Source: Bacteroidota bacterium
GTDB lineage: Bacteria; Bacteroidota; Ignavibacteria; Kapaibacteriales; HRBIN21
Reading direction: 5' to 3'
DNA: 64,000 bases
Assembly (NCBI GenBank): GCA_030550395.1
Contig: JAUQPL010000008.1
Coordinates: 1 to 64,000, forward strand
A program made the position numbers and the translations under genes. This document shows, in pieces, positions 22,628-30,708 of the stretch (positions within the stretch are counted from its first letter, which is position 1; each line of letters begins with the position of its first letter). The notes below the pieces were generated by a model. That model did no database searches, was not told the origin of the DNA, and saw nothing but the letters and a program-made list of their open reading frames with translations.

Positions 22628-23607
22628 ATCTTGTAGCGCTGGACATGCTCGTTGAGCCGGTGGCGCCGCATTTAAGGGCGTTTGAGCGCTATGTGCGCCG
22701 TATTGTACGGGCCCCTGCTCCGCTTCTCAATTTGGTGCTCTGGTATCTCTTTCGCCGAAAGGGGAAGCGAGTGCGTCCAGCTTTAGTCTTTCTCAGTGCT
22801 GCTGCCTGTCGGGAGGTTTCAGACCGAGCGTTTGTGGGAGCTGCGTTGGTAGAGTTACTACATACGGCAACGTTGGTTCACGATGACGTTGTCGACAAAG
22901 CGCCGGAGCGACGGGGTAGACCCTCGGTCAATGCCCTCTGGGGGAATGCGGTTGCTGTCTTGGTGGGGGATTACTTACTGGCACGGGGACTGTTGTTAGC
23001 CGTGGAGCAGAGCGAATACGAATTCTTGCGCATTACGGCCCATGCGGTGCGCCAGATGAGCGCGGCGGAGCTCCGCCATATCCAGCTCAACCGCAAGTTG
23101 ACATTGGATGAAGAGGTGTACTTGGAGATCGTGCGCGGGAAGACAGCGGCGTTATTTGCAGCCTGCTGTGAGATCGGGGCCGTCAGTGCCTGTGCTGATG
23201 GAGAACTTCGGGAACGGCTCCGTGCGTATGGAGAAAGTGTCGGGATCGCTTTCCAGCTTCGGGATGATGCGCTGGATTACATCGGACAGCAAGGGTTGTT
23301 GGGGAAACCAGCGTGGCACGATATTGCGGAGCAGAAGGTGACGCTTCCTCTTTTGATTGCGTTGCGGCAGATGTCGCCTACAGAGCGGGGGGATTTCCTC
23401 CGTCAATGGAAGAAAGCCGCCAAATCCCGGAAGGGAGTATCTATGCTAGCGCAGCAGATTGTGCGTTCTGGTGCGGTGGAATACACTCTGGAGCGAGCTC
23501 GTCTGTATGCCCAGCAGGCGCAGGAGTATCTGCACGCATTACCACCCTCGCAAGCTCGCAAGGCTCTAGAGGAGTTTGCCGATTTTGCCGTTGAACGGCT
23601 GTGGTAA
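22624..23607 (+). CDS. Polyprenyl (all-trans) diphosphate synthase
   Basis: A 327-residue trans-isoprenyl diphosphate synthase. The first aspartate-rich motif is LVHDDVVDKAPERRGRPSVN (DDxxD at about residue 90), GKTAALFAACCEIGA lies in the middle, and the second aspartate motif is FQLRDDALDY (about 217). The family extends farnesyl or geranylgeranyl diphosphate; in a menaquinone organism an octa- or heptaprenyl product for the quinone tail is likely. Residue choice for chain length cannot be judged by eye. It starts with GTG coupled to tatC and ends in a TAATG overlap with the TPR gene. Confidence 0.92.
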   Translation: MNLVALDMLVEPVAPHLRAFERYVRRIVRAPAPLLNLVLWYLFRRKGKRVRPALVFLSAAACREVSDRAFVGAALVELLHTATLVHDDVVDKAPERRGRPSVNALWGNAVAVLVGDYLLARGLLLAVEQSEYEFLRITAHAVRQMSAAELRHIQLNRKLTLDEEVYLEIVRGKTAALFAACCEIGAVSACADGELRERLRAYGESVGIAFQLRDDALDYIGQQGLLGKPAWHDIAEQKVTLPLLIALRQMSPTERGDFLRQWKKAAKSRKGVSMLAQQIVRSGAVEYTLERARLYAQQAQEYLHALPPSQARKALEEFADFAVERLW

Positions 23608-24422
23608 TGGAGCTGTACCAACGGGTGTGGACAATTCGGCACGAGATCAGCAGCGGGCGTGCTGAGACAGTCCAACCGATGGCAGAGGAATTGGTCCGTT
23701 TGTACCCGGAGTATCCGACCGCCCACGGGTTGCTGGCAGAAGTGTACGCTGAGCTACAGCGGTGGGAGGAGGCAGTAGAGGTACTGCAGGAGGCATGCCG
23801 CCGCTTCCCGCGCCACCGCGGGTTGCAGGAGCTTCTACAGCGCATTGAACAGAAGCGTTGTTTGCTCAACAGGGAAACGCCCTCTTCTCCAGAACTGTCT
23901 GGACAACTGCTTTCGGAGCGGGAAGTCCGGCGGGAACGGGATGTTCCTTTGCGCCTTGTGGAAGGAGCGGGAGAAGCAACTGTCCGCTTGCGGAGTTCGC
24001 TGGTTCGCCTCATCCCTGGTTTAGAGTTCGCGCCTCTCCGTTCGGAGCTCTCAGTAATGCCCGTATGGGGGAATTTACCTCCGCCGCCACCGTTTCCTGC
24101 AACGGTGGAATTGGCTCTGCAGGAAGCGGAGCGTTCAGAGCCTACAGGGATTGATCTTTCGCCGCTGGAGGAGTTAGCGCGGCGCCTGGAGAGTGCGCGA
24201 ATCCCTGTGCCTGATGAGCAGCTTTCGTCAGTGGAGGAAGAGCCTCCACCTTCCCCATTGGTTGCAACGGAGACGATGGCACGTATCTACGAGCAACAAG
24301 GTGCTTATGAGTTAGCGCTGCGTGTCTACGAGCAGCTTGCTGAGCGTTATCCGGAGAAGCGAGAGCAGTACGAGCAAGCGCAGGCGCGTCTACGGGCAAA
24401 GCTTCACCATGGGGATTCTTGA
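23607..24422 (+). CDS. TPR-repeat protein of unknown function
   Basis: A 271-residue soluble protein with TPR helices at each end (PMAEELVRLYPEYPTAHGLL, AEVYAELQRWEEAVEVLQEA near the N-terminus; TMARIYEQQGAYELALRVYE, QLAERYPEKREQYEQAQARL near the C-terminus) joined by a Pro/Glu-rich middle of about 120 residues. No signal peptide. The ATG at 23607 overlaps the preceding stop (TAATG) and is preferred to a GTG at 23601. The end overlaps the LptF/G start by 14 bases, so it is co-translated with that gene; a scaffold or assembly role is a guess. Confidence 0.82.
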   Translation: MELYQRVWTIRHEISSGRAETVQPMAEELVRLYPEYPTAHGLLAEVYAELQRWEEAVEVLQEACRRFPRHRGLQELLQRIEQKRCLLNRETPSSPELSGQLLSEREVRRERDVPLRLVEGAGEATVRLRSSLVRLIPGLEFAPLRSELSVMPVWGNLPPPPPFPATVELALQEAERSEPTGIDLSPLEELARRLESARIPVPDEQLSSVEEEPPPSPLVATETMARIYEQQGAYELALRVYEQLAERYPEKREQYEQAQARLRAKLHHGDS

Positions 24423-25719
24423 CCGTTACATTCTTCGGCTCCACCTGCTGCCCTTCCTGTTCGGCACCTCGGTTGTCACGTTCCTGTTCCTCATGCAGTT
24501 CCTCATGCGCTATGGCGAACAGCTCCTGGGTAAGGGGTTGGAGTTGTGGGTTATCCTTCAGCTCATTGGGTTGAATGCGCCGTGGATGTTGATGCTGGCT
24601 GTTCCCATGGGAGCTTTATTTGCTACTGTCTACACCTTTGGCTCCCTGGCGGCTGAGCACGAAGTGACAATCTTCAAAGCGAGCGGAATGAGCGCATGGC
24701 AGATGATGCGCGCAGTTCTCCTGACAGCTCTTCTGCTCAGTGGAGGGCTGGTTTGGTTTAGCGACCGAGTGCTGCCGGAGGCGAATCACCAAGCCAAGGT
24801 TATGCTTGCCGACATCCAACGTAAGCGTCCTACCTTGCTTTTGGAACCAGGGCGCTTCAGCCAGCAGCTGGAAGGATACACCGTACTGGTGCGCTCTCGT
24901 GATAGCAGTGGTCGCCTCTTATTGGGGGTGAGCCTTTACGATATGACTCGTCCGGGATGGCTGAGTGTCATTTCTGCCGATACAGCTCGGCTGCGGTTGA
25001 GTACGAGCTTGACGGAGTTTATTCTGGAGCTTACTTCCGGTGAGCTCCATCAGCTTCCACGTCGGGGGCAGGGGGAGGAGCGGTGGATTCAGTTCCGCCG
25101 CCTTTGGTTGCGTATCCCTGCTCAGAACTATGCTTTCGTGCGCTCGGATGCGCGTCTTTTTGCTCGGGGAGAGCGTGAGATGTCCATTGCGCAGCTGAAG
25201 GCGGTGGCCGAAGAAGCCCGCCAGCAGCGGCAGCGTCTGGAAGAGCAGATGGAGCGTATCATGGCACCGCATTGGCGGGAGCTCTTTGCACCGGACCCGA
25301 TGGAAAGGGGCAAGGAGCTGACGGGGCGAATTCGGCAGCGCCTATTGGCTCTGCGGAGTGCGTTGGAAGGGGTATCGGCAGAATATGCTGGGGCTGCTCA
25401 ACGGGAGCGACAGCATTGGGTAGAGATCCACAAAAAGTACGCTATCGCCGCTGCTTGTTTCCTACTCGTGCTGGCGGGTGCTCCTCTGGGGATTATGACT
25501 CGGGGAGGCAACTTTGGAACCAGTGCTTTGCTAAGCTTGGGGTTCTACATCTTCTACTGGGCGGCTCTCATCAGTGGGGAAAAGCTTGCCGACCGGGGCT
25601 ATTTGAGCCCTGCTGTGGGCATGTGGTGGGGCAATGGGGTTGTCTTCGGAATTGCATTGTTGAGCTTTCTGCGTCTGCAGACGGGGACATGGGCGTTATG
25701 GCAGCGATGGAGACGGTGA
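24409..25719 (+). CDS. LPS export permease LptF/LptG family
   Basis: A 436-residue permease of the LptBFGC complex that lifts lipopolysaccharide from the inner membrane. The typical N-terminus DRYILRLHLLPFLFGTSVVT, the FATVYTFGSLAAEHEVTIFK coupling helix, DRVLPEANHQAKVMLADI, a periplasmic jellyroll of about 170 residues and the final three spans (KYAIAAACFLLVLAGAPLGI; GFYIFYWAALISGEKLADRG) are all present. Whether it is LptF or LptG cannot be settled by eye. It starts inside the TPR gene end (14-base overlap) and overlaps the zinc-ribbon gene. Confidence 0.92.
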   Translation: MGILDRYILRLHLLPFLFGTSVVTFLFLMQFLMRYGEQLLGKGLELWVILQLIGLNAPWMLMLAVPMGALFATVYTFGSLAAEHEVTIFKASGMSAWQMMRAVLLTALLLSGGLVWFSDRVLPEANHQAKVMLADIQRKRPTLLLEPGRFSQQLEGYTVLVRSRDSSGRLLLGVSLYDMTRPGWLSVISADTARLRLSTSLTEFILELTSGELHQLPRRGQGEERWIQFRRLWLRIPAQNYAFVRSDARLFARGEREMSIAQLKAVAEEARQQRQRLEEQMERIMAPHWRELFAPDPMERGKELTGRIRQRLLALRSALEGVSAEYAGAAQRERQHWVEIHKKYAIAAACFLLVLAGAPLGIMTRGGNFGTSALLSLGFYIFYWAALISGEKLADRGYLSPAVGMWWGNGVVFGIALLSFLRLQTGTWALWQRWRR

Positions 25720-26000
25720 GCTGTCCATATTGCGGAGCGGAATTAGAGGAGCTCCCAACGCAGTGTCCTCTCTGTGGGCGTTGCATACCCTTAGAGCCGT
25801 GGGAGGTGGTGCGGGAAGTCTCCACGGAGTGGGAGGCAGAACTTCTGTGCGGGGTGCTGCGAAGCCATGGCATCCCCGCTCAAATACTGTCCCAGCGAGA
25901 TTCAACACGGATGTTCACCGTTGGGGCTCTGGCGGTAGTCAAACTTTTCGTGCCAGCTGTATATCGGGAGCCCGCTCATCGCCTGTTGAAGGAGCTGTGA
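25698..26000 (+). CDS. Zinc-ribbon plus DUF2007-like small protein
   Basis: A 100-residue protein. The first 25 residues hold a zinc ribbon with two CxxC pairs (CPYCGAE and CPLCGRC). The rest (STEWEAELLCGVLRSHGIPA, then VGALAVVKLFVPAVYREPAH) resembles DUF2007, a putative signal-transducing ferredoxin-like domain. Three in-frame ATGs (25689, 25698, 25707) are possible; I chose the middle one. It overlaps the permease stop by about 20 bases. Role unknown. Confidence 0.75.
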   Translation: MAAMETVSCPYCGAELEELPTQCPLCGRCIPLEPWEVVREVSTEWEAELLCGVLRSHGIPAQILSQRDSTRMFTVGALAVVKLFVPAVYREPAHRLLKEL

Positions 26001-26028
26001 ACAAGGGTGGAGACTGGTGTAAACGGGC

Positions 26029-26036
26029 TAAATTTC
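26029..26036 (+). promoter_or_regulatory. Near-consensus -7 box (TAAATTTC)
   Basis: One mismatch to TAnnTTTG, 28 bases before the ATG of the nucleotidyltransferase fusion gene. The distance matches the other candidate boxes in the window (25-42 bases), which is the main reason to list it. Confidence 0.35.
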
Positions 26037-26064
26037 TGTCGGTTCCAAGGACGGACGGAAGGCG

Positions 26065-28554
26065 ATGCGGCAAGCGGTGATTATGGCTGGAGGATTTGGG
26101 ACTCGGCTCCGCCCATTGACGGCGCGCCGTCCCAAACCGATGGTCCCAGTTCTGGGGCGTCCAATTATGGAGCACGTCCTGCACTTGCTCTTCCGACATG
26201 GGGTGCGGGAGTGCATTTGTCTGCTGTATCATCAAGGCGATCAAATTCGGAGCTACTTCGGCGATGGGAGTGCCTGGGGATTGCACATTCGGTACGTCCA
26301 AGCAGAGGCAGATTACGGCACAGCAGGCAGTGTTCGGAATGCTGCTGATTTGCTTCGTCCGGAGCCCTTCGTGGTGATCAGTGCCGATGTGCTAACGAAT
26401 CTGGATTTAGGGGCGGCGTTCGCTCTACACCGAGAGCGCCGTGCAATGGCAACCTTATTGCTTACCCGTGTTCCCAACCCGCTGCCGTATGGAATTGTGC
26501 TAACGGATGCGACTGGGCGCATTGTGCGCTTTCTGGAAAAGCCTAGCTGGGGAGAGCTCTTCTCCGATACGGTCAACACGGGTATCTACCTTCTGGACCC
26601 CAGCGTGCTGGAGCTTATTCCGTACAAGCAGGAGATGGACTTCGGCAAGGAGCTCTTTCCGCAGATGCTCCACCGGGGGCTTCCTCTCTATGGCCACATC
26701 AGCGAGGGATACTGGCGGGATATAGGAACGGTGCGGGAGTATCAGGAAGTGCATCATGACTGGACTGCGGGTGCTCTTGCCCTGGAGTTGCCAGGTATGC
26801 GACAGGAGGCGGGGTGGTGGTATGGGGAGGGGGTGCAAATTGAGCCTACGGCCACAATACGTGGCCGTGTGCTCATCGGCGATCGGAGTAGGGTTGGACC
26901 GCATGCGGAGGTAGTGGATAGCGTTGTCGGAAGCGATTGTATCATTGGGGCTGGGGCTCGGATTATCGGGAGTGTGCTCTGGGATCGGGTTACTGTGGGA
27001 GCAGGGGCGGTAATTTCAGGGGCTGTCATTGCCAGCGGTACAACGATTGGAGAGCGCAGTAGCGTTGAGGAGGGGGCTATCATCGCTGAGGAATGTCGGA
27101 TTGGTGCCGATGTGCTCATCTCCGCTGGGGTCAAGCTCTGGCCCGGGAAAGTCGTGGAAGACGGGGCTACGGTAACTTATAGCTTGGTCCAGGAGGAACG
27201 CTGGGCGCATGGGCTGTTTTTGAACGCCAAAGTTGCAGGTCTTTCTAATACGGAGATTGTGCCGGAATTTGCTGCTCGATTTGGGGTTGCTCTGGGCAAT
27301 GCCTTTGGAGCGGGAACTTCGGTGGCGATTAGTCGTGATGTTGCGCAAACTTCCCGCATGATCGCCCGAGCGCTTATGGCAGGGCTTATGTCGGCGGGAG
27401 TCAACGTGGTAGACCTCCAAGTGGCTTCGGTACCCCAGATGCGGCAAGAGCTGCGCACTTTACGATACGCCGGGGGAGTGCATGTGCGGCGGTCTCCGCG
27501 CTTATCTGAGCAGACGGAGATTGTGGTCTTCAACGCTGAGGGGCGTGATATCTCGTCGTCCTTTGCGAAGACAGTGGAGCGCATCTTCTACAGCGAGGAT
27601 TTCCGTCGGGCTGCACCCCAGCAGGTAGGAAATCTCTCTTTTGCCGAGCGATCAGCGGAGGGATACATTCGGCAGTTTCTGCAGGCGCTCCAGCAAGAGG
27701 TAATCCGTCAGCGTTCGTTCCGGCTCATTGTTGACTATTCGTGTGGTTTGGCCGCTACTCTCTTCCCGCAGATTCTAGGCATTCTGGGGTGCCAGGCGTT
27801 TGCAGTCAACAACTATGTTGACACCTCTGGTCGGACGCCGCCGATGGATGATGCTGTCATCGCTGATGCACTGCGGGCTTTCGGATGCGAGCTGGGACTG
27901 CGCATTGACTTTGGTGCTGAGCGTATTGCCGTGATGGACCGTTCCGGTCTGTGGTATGGCTCTCCACGATTGTTGACCCTTATGCTCAAGCTCTTTTTGG
28001 AGACTCACCGTTCGGAGGAGCCTTACACGGTGGCGGTGCCGGTGGCTGCCAGCGCGGAAGTAGAGCAGGTTGCGGCGGAATATGGCGTGACAGTACTCCG
28101 TGTCCGCAATTCCCATTCGGCGTTGATGGAAGCTACCCGCAATCCAGCTGTTCGCTTCGTCGGTGGGACCCGGGGGGATTTCATCTTCCCGGAGTATCTC
28201 TTTGCGGCCGATGGCATGTTTTCGGCGGCGAAATTGCTGGAAATGATCGCCCTGACGGGCTGGGAGCTGAGCGAACTGGATGCCCGGCTTCCACGGCGTT
28301 ACCAGTCCGAGCGCTTGGTGCCGTGCCCGTGGGAGCGCAAGGGGAGTGTGTTGCGCCGTGCGATGGAGGATTCCACCGCTGAGGATCGGCTCCTCATTGA
28401 CGGGGTCAAGCTCTTCCGGGGTGATAGCTCTGTGCTCATCTTCCCTGACCGACAATCGGCTGCTATGGTGCTAATTGCCGAAGGGGCAACGGCGGAGCAG
28501 GCAGAGCAGCTGGCAGAGGAGTATACGGAACGGATTCGGCAATGGCAACAGTGA
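26065..28554 (+). CDS. Mannose-1-phosphate guanylyltransferase / degenerate phosphomannomutase fusion
   Basis: An 829-residue two-enzyme fusion. The N-terminal nucleotidyltransferase (1-240) has the signature MAGGFGTRLRPLTARRPKPM and ISADVLTNLD. A left-handed beta-helix (about 250-370) follows, with hexapeptide repeats such as IGAGARIIGSVLWDRVTVGA. The C-terminal half (about 375-829) has the fold pattern of phosphohexomutases but the active-site loop, normally TASHNP, reads GGVHVRRSPRLSE, and the metal loop, normally GxDGDxDR, reads RIDFGAERIAV. The mutase half is therefore probably inactive or regulatory. GDP-mannose or another sugar nucleotide is the likely product. Similar fusions are known in cyanobacteria and other phyla. 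Confidence 0.88.
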   Translation: MRQAVIMAGGFGTRLRPLTARRPKPMVPVLGRPIMEHVLHLLFRHGVRECICLLYHQGDQIRSYFGDGSAWGLHIRYVQAEADYGTAGSVRNAADLLRPEPFVVISADVLTNLDLGAAFALHRERRAMATLLLTRVPNPLPYGIVLTDATGRIVRFLEKPSWGELFSDTVNTGIYLLDPSVLELIPYKQEMDFGKELFPQMLHRGLPLYGHISEGYWRDIGTVREYQEVHHDWTAGALALELPGMRQEAGWWYGEGVQIEPTATIRGRVLIGDRSRVGPHAEVVDSVVGSDCIIGAGARIIGSVLWDRVTVGAGAVISGAVIASGTTIGERSSVEEGAIIAEECRIGADVLISAGVKLWPGKVVEDGATVTYSLVQEERWAHGLFLNAKVAGLSNTEIVPEFAARFGVALGNAFGAGTSVAISRDVAQTSRMIARALMAGLMSAGVNVVDLQVASVPQMRQELRTLRYAGGVHVRRSPRLSEQTEIVVFNAEGRDISSSFAKTVERIFYSEDFRRAAPQQVGNLSFAERSAEGYIRQFLQALQQEVIRQRSFRLIVDYSCGLAATLFPQILGILGCQAFAVNNYVDTSGRTPPMDDAVIADALRAFGCELGLRIDFGAERIAVMDRSGLWYGSPRLLTLMLKLFLETHRSEEPYTVAVPVAASAEVEQVAAEYGVTVLRVRNSHSALMEATRNPAVRFVGGTRGDFIFPEYLFAADGMFSAAKLLEMIALTGWELSELDARLPRRYQSERLVPCPWERKGSVLRRAMEDSTAEDRLLIDGVKLFRGDSSVLIFPDRQSAAMVLIAEGATAEQAEQLAEEYTERIRQWQQ

Positions 28555-28605
28555 TGCCACTTAGCCGTCTATGGCGCCGGAACTGCGAACGGAAAGCCGG
28601 CTGGT

Positions 28606-29079
28606 ATGCGCCTTGCGGCATTGCTGCACAGGGAAACGATCCTGCTCCGCTTGCATGCTCGCTCCAAAGAGGAGGTGCTGGAGCGCCTTATTGCGACGCT
28701 CCCAGCAACGGGGCTGGTGCGGAATGTAGAGGAGGTTCACCGTGCGATCTTCGAGCGCGAGCAGCGCATGACAACGTGTGTCGGTGGAGGAGTTGCTTTG
28801 CCGCATAGTAAAACACATGCTGTCGTCGCTCCTGTCGCAGCTCTGGCGACGCTGGAACCTCCCATGCTCATGGATGCCCCTGACCACCGCCCGGTGGAGA
28901 TTGTATTCCTATTGGTCGGGTGCCAGGACAACATTGGGGCTCATCTGCGACTGTTGAGTCGGATTTCGCGCCTTCTGACTAATGCCAGCTTTCGGATGCA
29001 CCTCCTACAGGCACAGAATCCGCAGCAGGTATTAGAGCTGTTTGAGCAAGCCGAAGAGCTGCACCAAGCCGATCTATGA
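28606..29079 (+). CDS. PTS EIIA (PtsN/fructose type) domain protein
   Basis: A 157-residue EIIA domain. The phosphorylatable His lies in VGGGVALPHSKTHAV (about residue 66), within the family pattern GxGxAxPH. The rest (PVEIVFLLVGCQDNIGAHLR, LLSRISRLLTNASFRMHLLQ) follows the PtsN/FruA EIIA helix layout. No EI, HPr or EIIBC genes are near, so a regulatory PtsN-like role is more likely than sugar transport. It overlaps hisS by ATGA, which suggests co-expression with translation genes. Confidence 0.87.
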   Translation: MRLAALLHRETILLRLHARSKEEVLERLIATLPATGLVRNVEEVHRAIFEREQRMTTCVGGGVALPHSKTHAVVAPVAALATLEPPMLMDAPDHRPVEIVFLLVGCQDNIGAHLRLLSRISRLLTNASFRMHLLQAQNPQQVLELFEQAEELHQADL

Positions 29080-30326
29080 GCGACCTGCAAGCAGTGCGGG
29101 GGATGCATGATATCCTGCCTGAGGAGCTGCCACGGTGGCGGCGCCTAGAGGAGGTGTTCCGCACGATTTCAGCACGCTTCGGCTATGAAGAAATCCGGAC
29201 CCCACTGGTGGAATACGCCCATCTGTATGTGCGGAGCGTTGGTCCAGACACCGATATCGTGCACAAGGAGATGTATCTGTTTACGGACCGTGGAGGAGAA
29301 CAGATCGCACTGCGTCCGGAGTTTACGGCTGGAGTTGTCCGTGCGCTGCTACAGCATGGGCTTCTCCACCGCCGATCTCTGTGGCGGTTGTGGTACTACG
29401 GTCCGGCCTTCCGCTATGAACGACCTCAAAAGGGGCGCTACCGGCAATTCCATCAGTATGGAGCCGAATGCTTTGGCTCACCATATCCCGAAAGCGATGT
29501 GGAGATCATTCAGCTGGCGGTGGCAATTCTGAAGGAACTGGGCATCACCACGTACGAACTCCAGCTTAACACCTTAGGAACACCGGTGGAGCGGCGCCGC
29601 TACCAGCAGGAATTGGTTGCCTTTTTCCGGGAAGTGCGCTCACAGCTTTCTGCCGAGAGCCAGCAACGCTTGGAGCGGAATCCACTACGGATCCTGGACT
29701 CTAAACATCCAGCCGATCAGCCCTTTATTGAACGAGCACCGCAGATATGGGACTCCTTGGGGAGGGAAAGCCGCGAGCACTTCCAGTACGTGTACACCTC
29801 TCTTCGCGCTGTCGGTATCCCTGTGCAAGTCAATCCACGGTTGGTGCGCGGTTTAGATTACTACACGCACACGGTCTTTGAGTTCATCAGCCCGCAGTTA
29901 GGAGCGCAGAATGCTTTCGGCGGAGGCGGGCGCTACGATGGTTTAGTAGAAAGCTTTGGAGGTCCTCCCGTTCCAGCGGTTGGGTTTGCCTTTGGGGTTG
30001 AGCGTCTGCTGCTGTTGCTGCCAGAGCAACCCGGCCAGCCAGTGGCGCAGCTCTATGTTGCTTCTGCGGGAGCTCCCGAGGCAGCATATCAGGTCGCCAT
30101 GCATCTACGGGCGGCAGGATACCGGGCTGTCTGTGATCTGCAGCGGCGCTCGTTAAAGGCACAACTTCGGGAAGCCGATCGGCTCGGCATCCCCGTGGCT
30201 GTTATCGTAGGCGAGGCAGAGTGGCAACGGGGTAACGTGCTTTTGCGCCTGCTTTCCAACGGTGTTCAATGGGAGTGTCCATTCCAGGACCTGCTTCCTC
30301 ATGTGCGCCAGGCCCTTGTTCACTGA
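29076..30326 (+). CDS. hisS: Histidyl-tRNA synthetase
   Basis: A 416-residue class II synthetase charging tRNA-His. Motif 1 surrounds FGYEEIRTPLVEYAHLYVR, motif 2 is FRYERPQKGRYRQFHQYG, and the histidine-specific LVRGLDYYTHTVFEF and FGGGGRYDGL are both present, then motif 3 in PAVGFAFGVERLLLL. The C-terminal anticodon-binding domain (about 325-416) ends the chain. Length is normal. Coupled to the EIIA gene by ATGA and overlapped by the next start. Confidence 0.97.
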   Translation: MSDLQAVRGMHDILPEELPRWRRLEEVFRTISARFGYEEIRTPLVEYAHLYVRSVGPDTDIVHKEMYLFTDRGGEQIALRPEFTAGVVRALLQHGLLHRRSLWRLWYYGPAFRYERPQKGRYRQFHQYGAECFGSPYPESDVEIIQLAVAILKELGITTYELQLNTLGTPVERRRYQQELVAFFREVRSQLSAESQQRLERNPLRILDSKHPADQPFIERAPQIWDSLGRESREHFQYVYTSLRAVGIPVQVNPRLVRGLDYYTHTVFEFISPQLGAQNAFGGGGRYDGLVESFGGPPVPAVGFAFGVERLLLLLPEQPGQPVAQLYVASAGAPEAAYQVAMHLRAAGYRAVCDLQRRSLKAQLREADRLGIPVAVIVGEAEWQRGNVLLRLLSNGVQWECPFQDLLPHVRQALVH

Positions 30327-30708
30327 GCCCCCACCATACCGGCTCATAGTGAGCTGCACAGGCACGGTCAGCCAGGGAATTTGCCTCCGGCTCCGATTAG
30401 AGACTCGTGTGCCCCTCCAATTTGCCTATGGTCTCCGCACGCTTTCCCGCATGGTTTCCGTGAGGGCCACGCCGCGGGTGTACATTGCGATCGAAGGGCT
30501 CTATCTCCTGCAGCCTGGTACCCCGGGTAACGCTCCAGCGACAGCTGTCTATGAAGGACGTTTGCCCATAGGGATGGACCGCTGTTGGTGCGTGTTAACG
30601 GCCGGTCGGCAGCGACAGAGTCTGCTTTTCCACTTTACCCCACCCCAGGTTCAGCTCTTCCGGTACTGCCTCATTGGCGCTCCAATTGTTGAGCTCTTCC
30701 TGCCATGA
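30301..30708 (+). CDS. Orphan protein between hisS and a histidine kinase
   Basis: A 135-residue protein I do not recognise. It has no signal peptide or clear membrane span; the C-terminal half (LLFHFTPPQVQLFRYCLIGA) is beta-rich and hydrophobic. The evidence that it is real is its placing: its start overlaps the end of hisS by 26 bases and its stop overlaps the kinase start by ATGA, the tight packing used by the neighbouring genes. The ATG at 30301 is preferred to one at 30262 deeper in hisS. It may work with the kinase. Confidence 0.6.
   Translation: MCARPLFTEPPPYRLIVSCTGTVSQGICLRLRLETRVPLQFAYGLRTLSRMVSVRATPRVYIAIEGLYLLQPGTPGNAPATAVYEGRLPIGMDRCWCVLTAGRQRQSLLFHFTPPQVQLFRYCLIGAPIVELFLP

Noticed and set aside
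27775-28455. Reverse-strand frame of 226 codons in the fusion gene
   Set aside because: Antisense shadow of the mutase domain; no family features.
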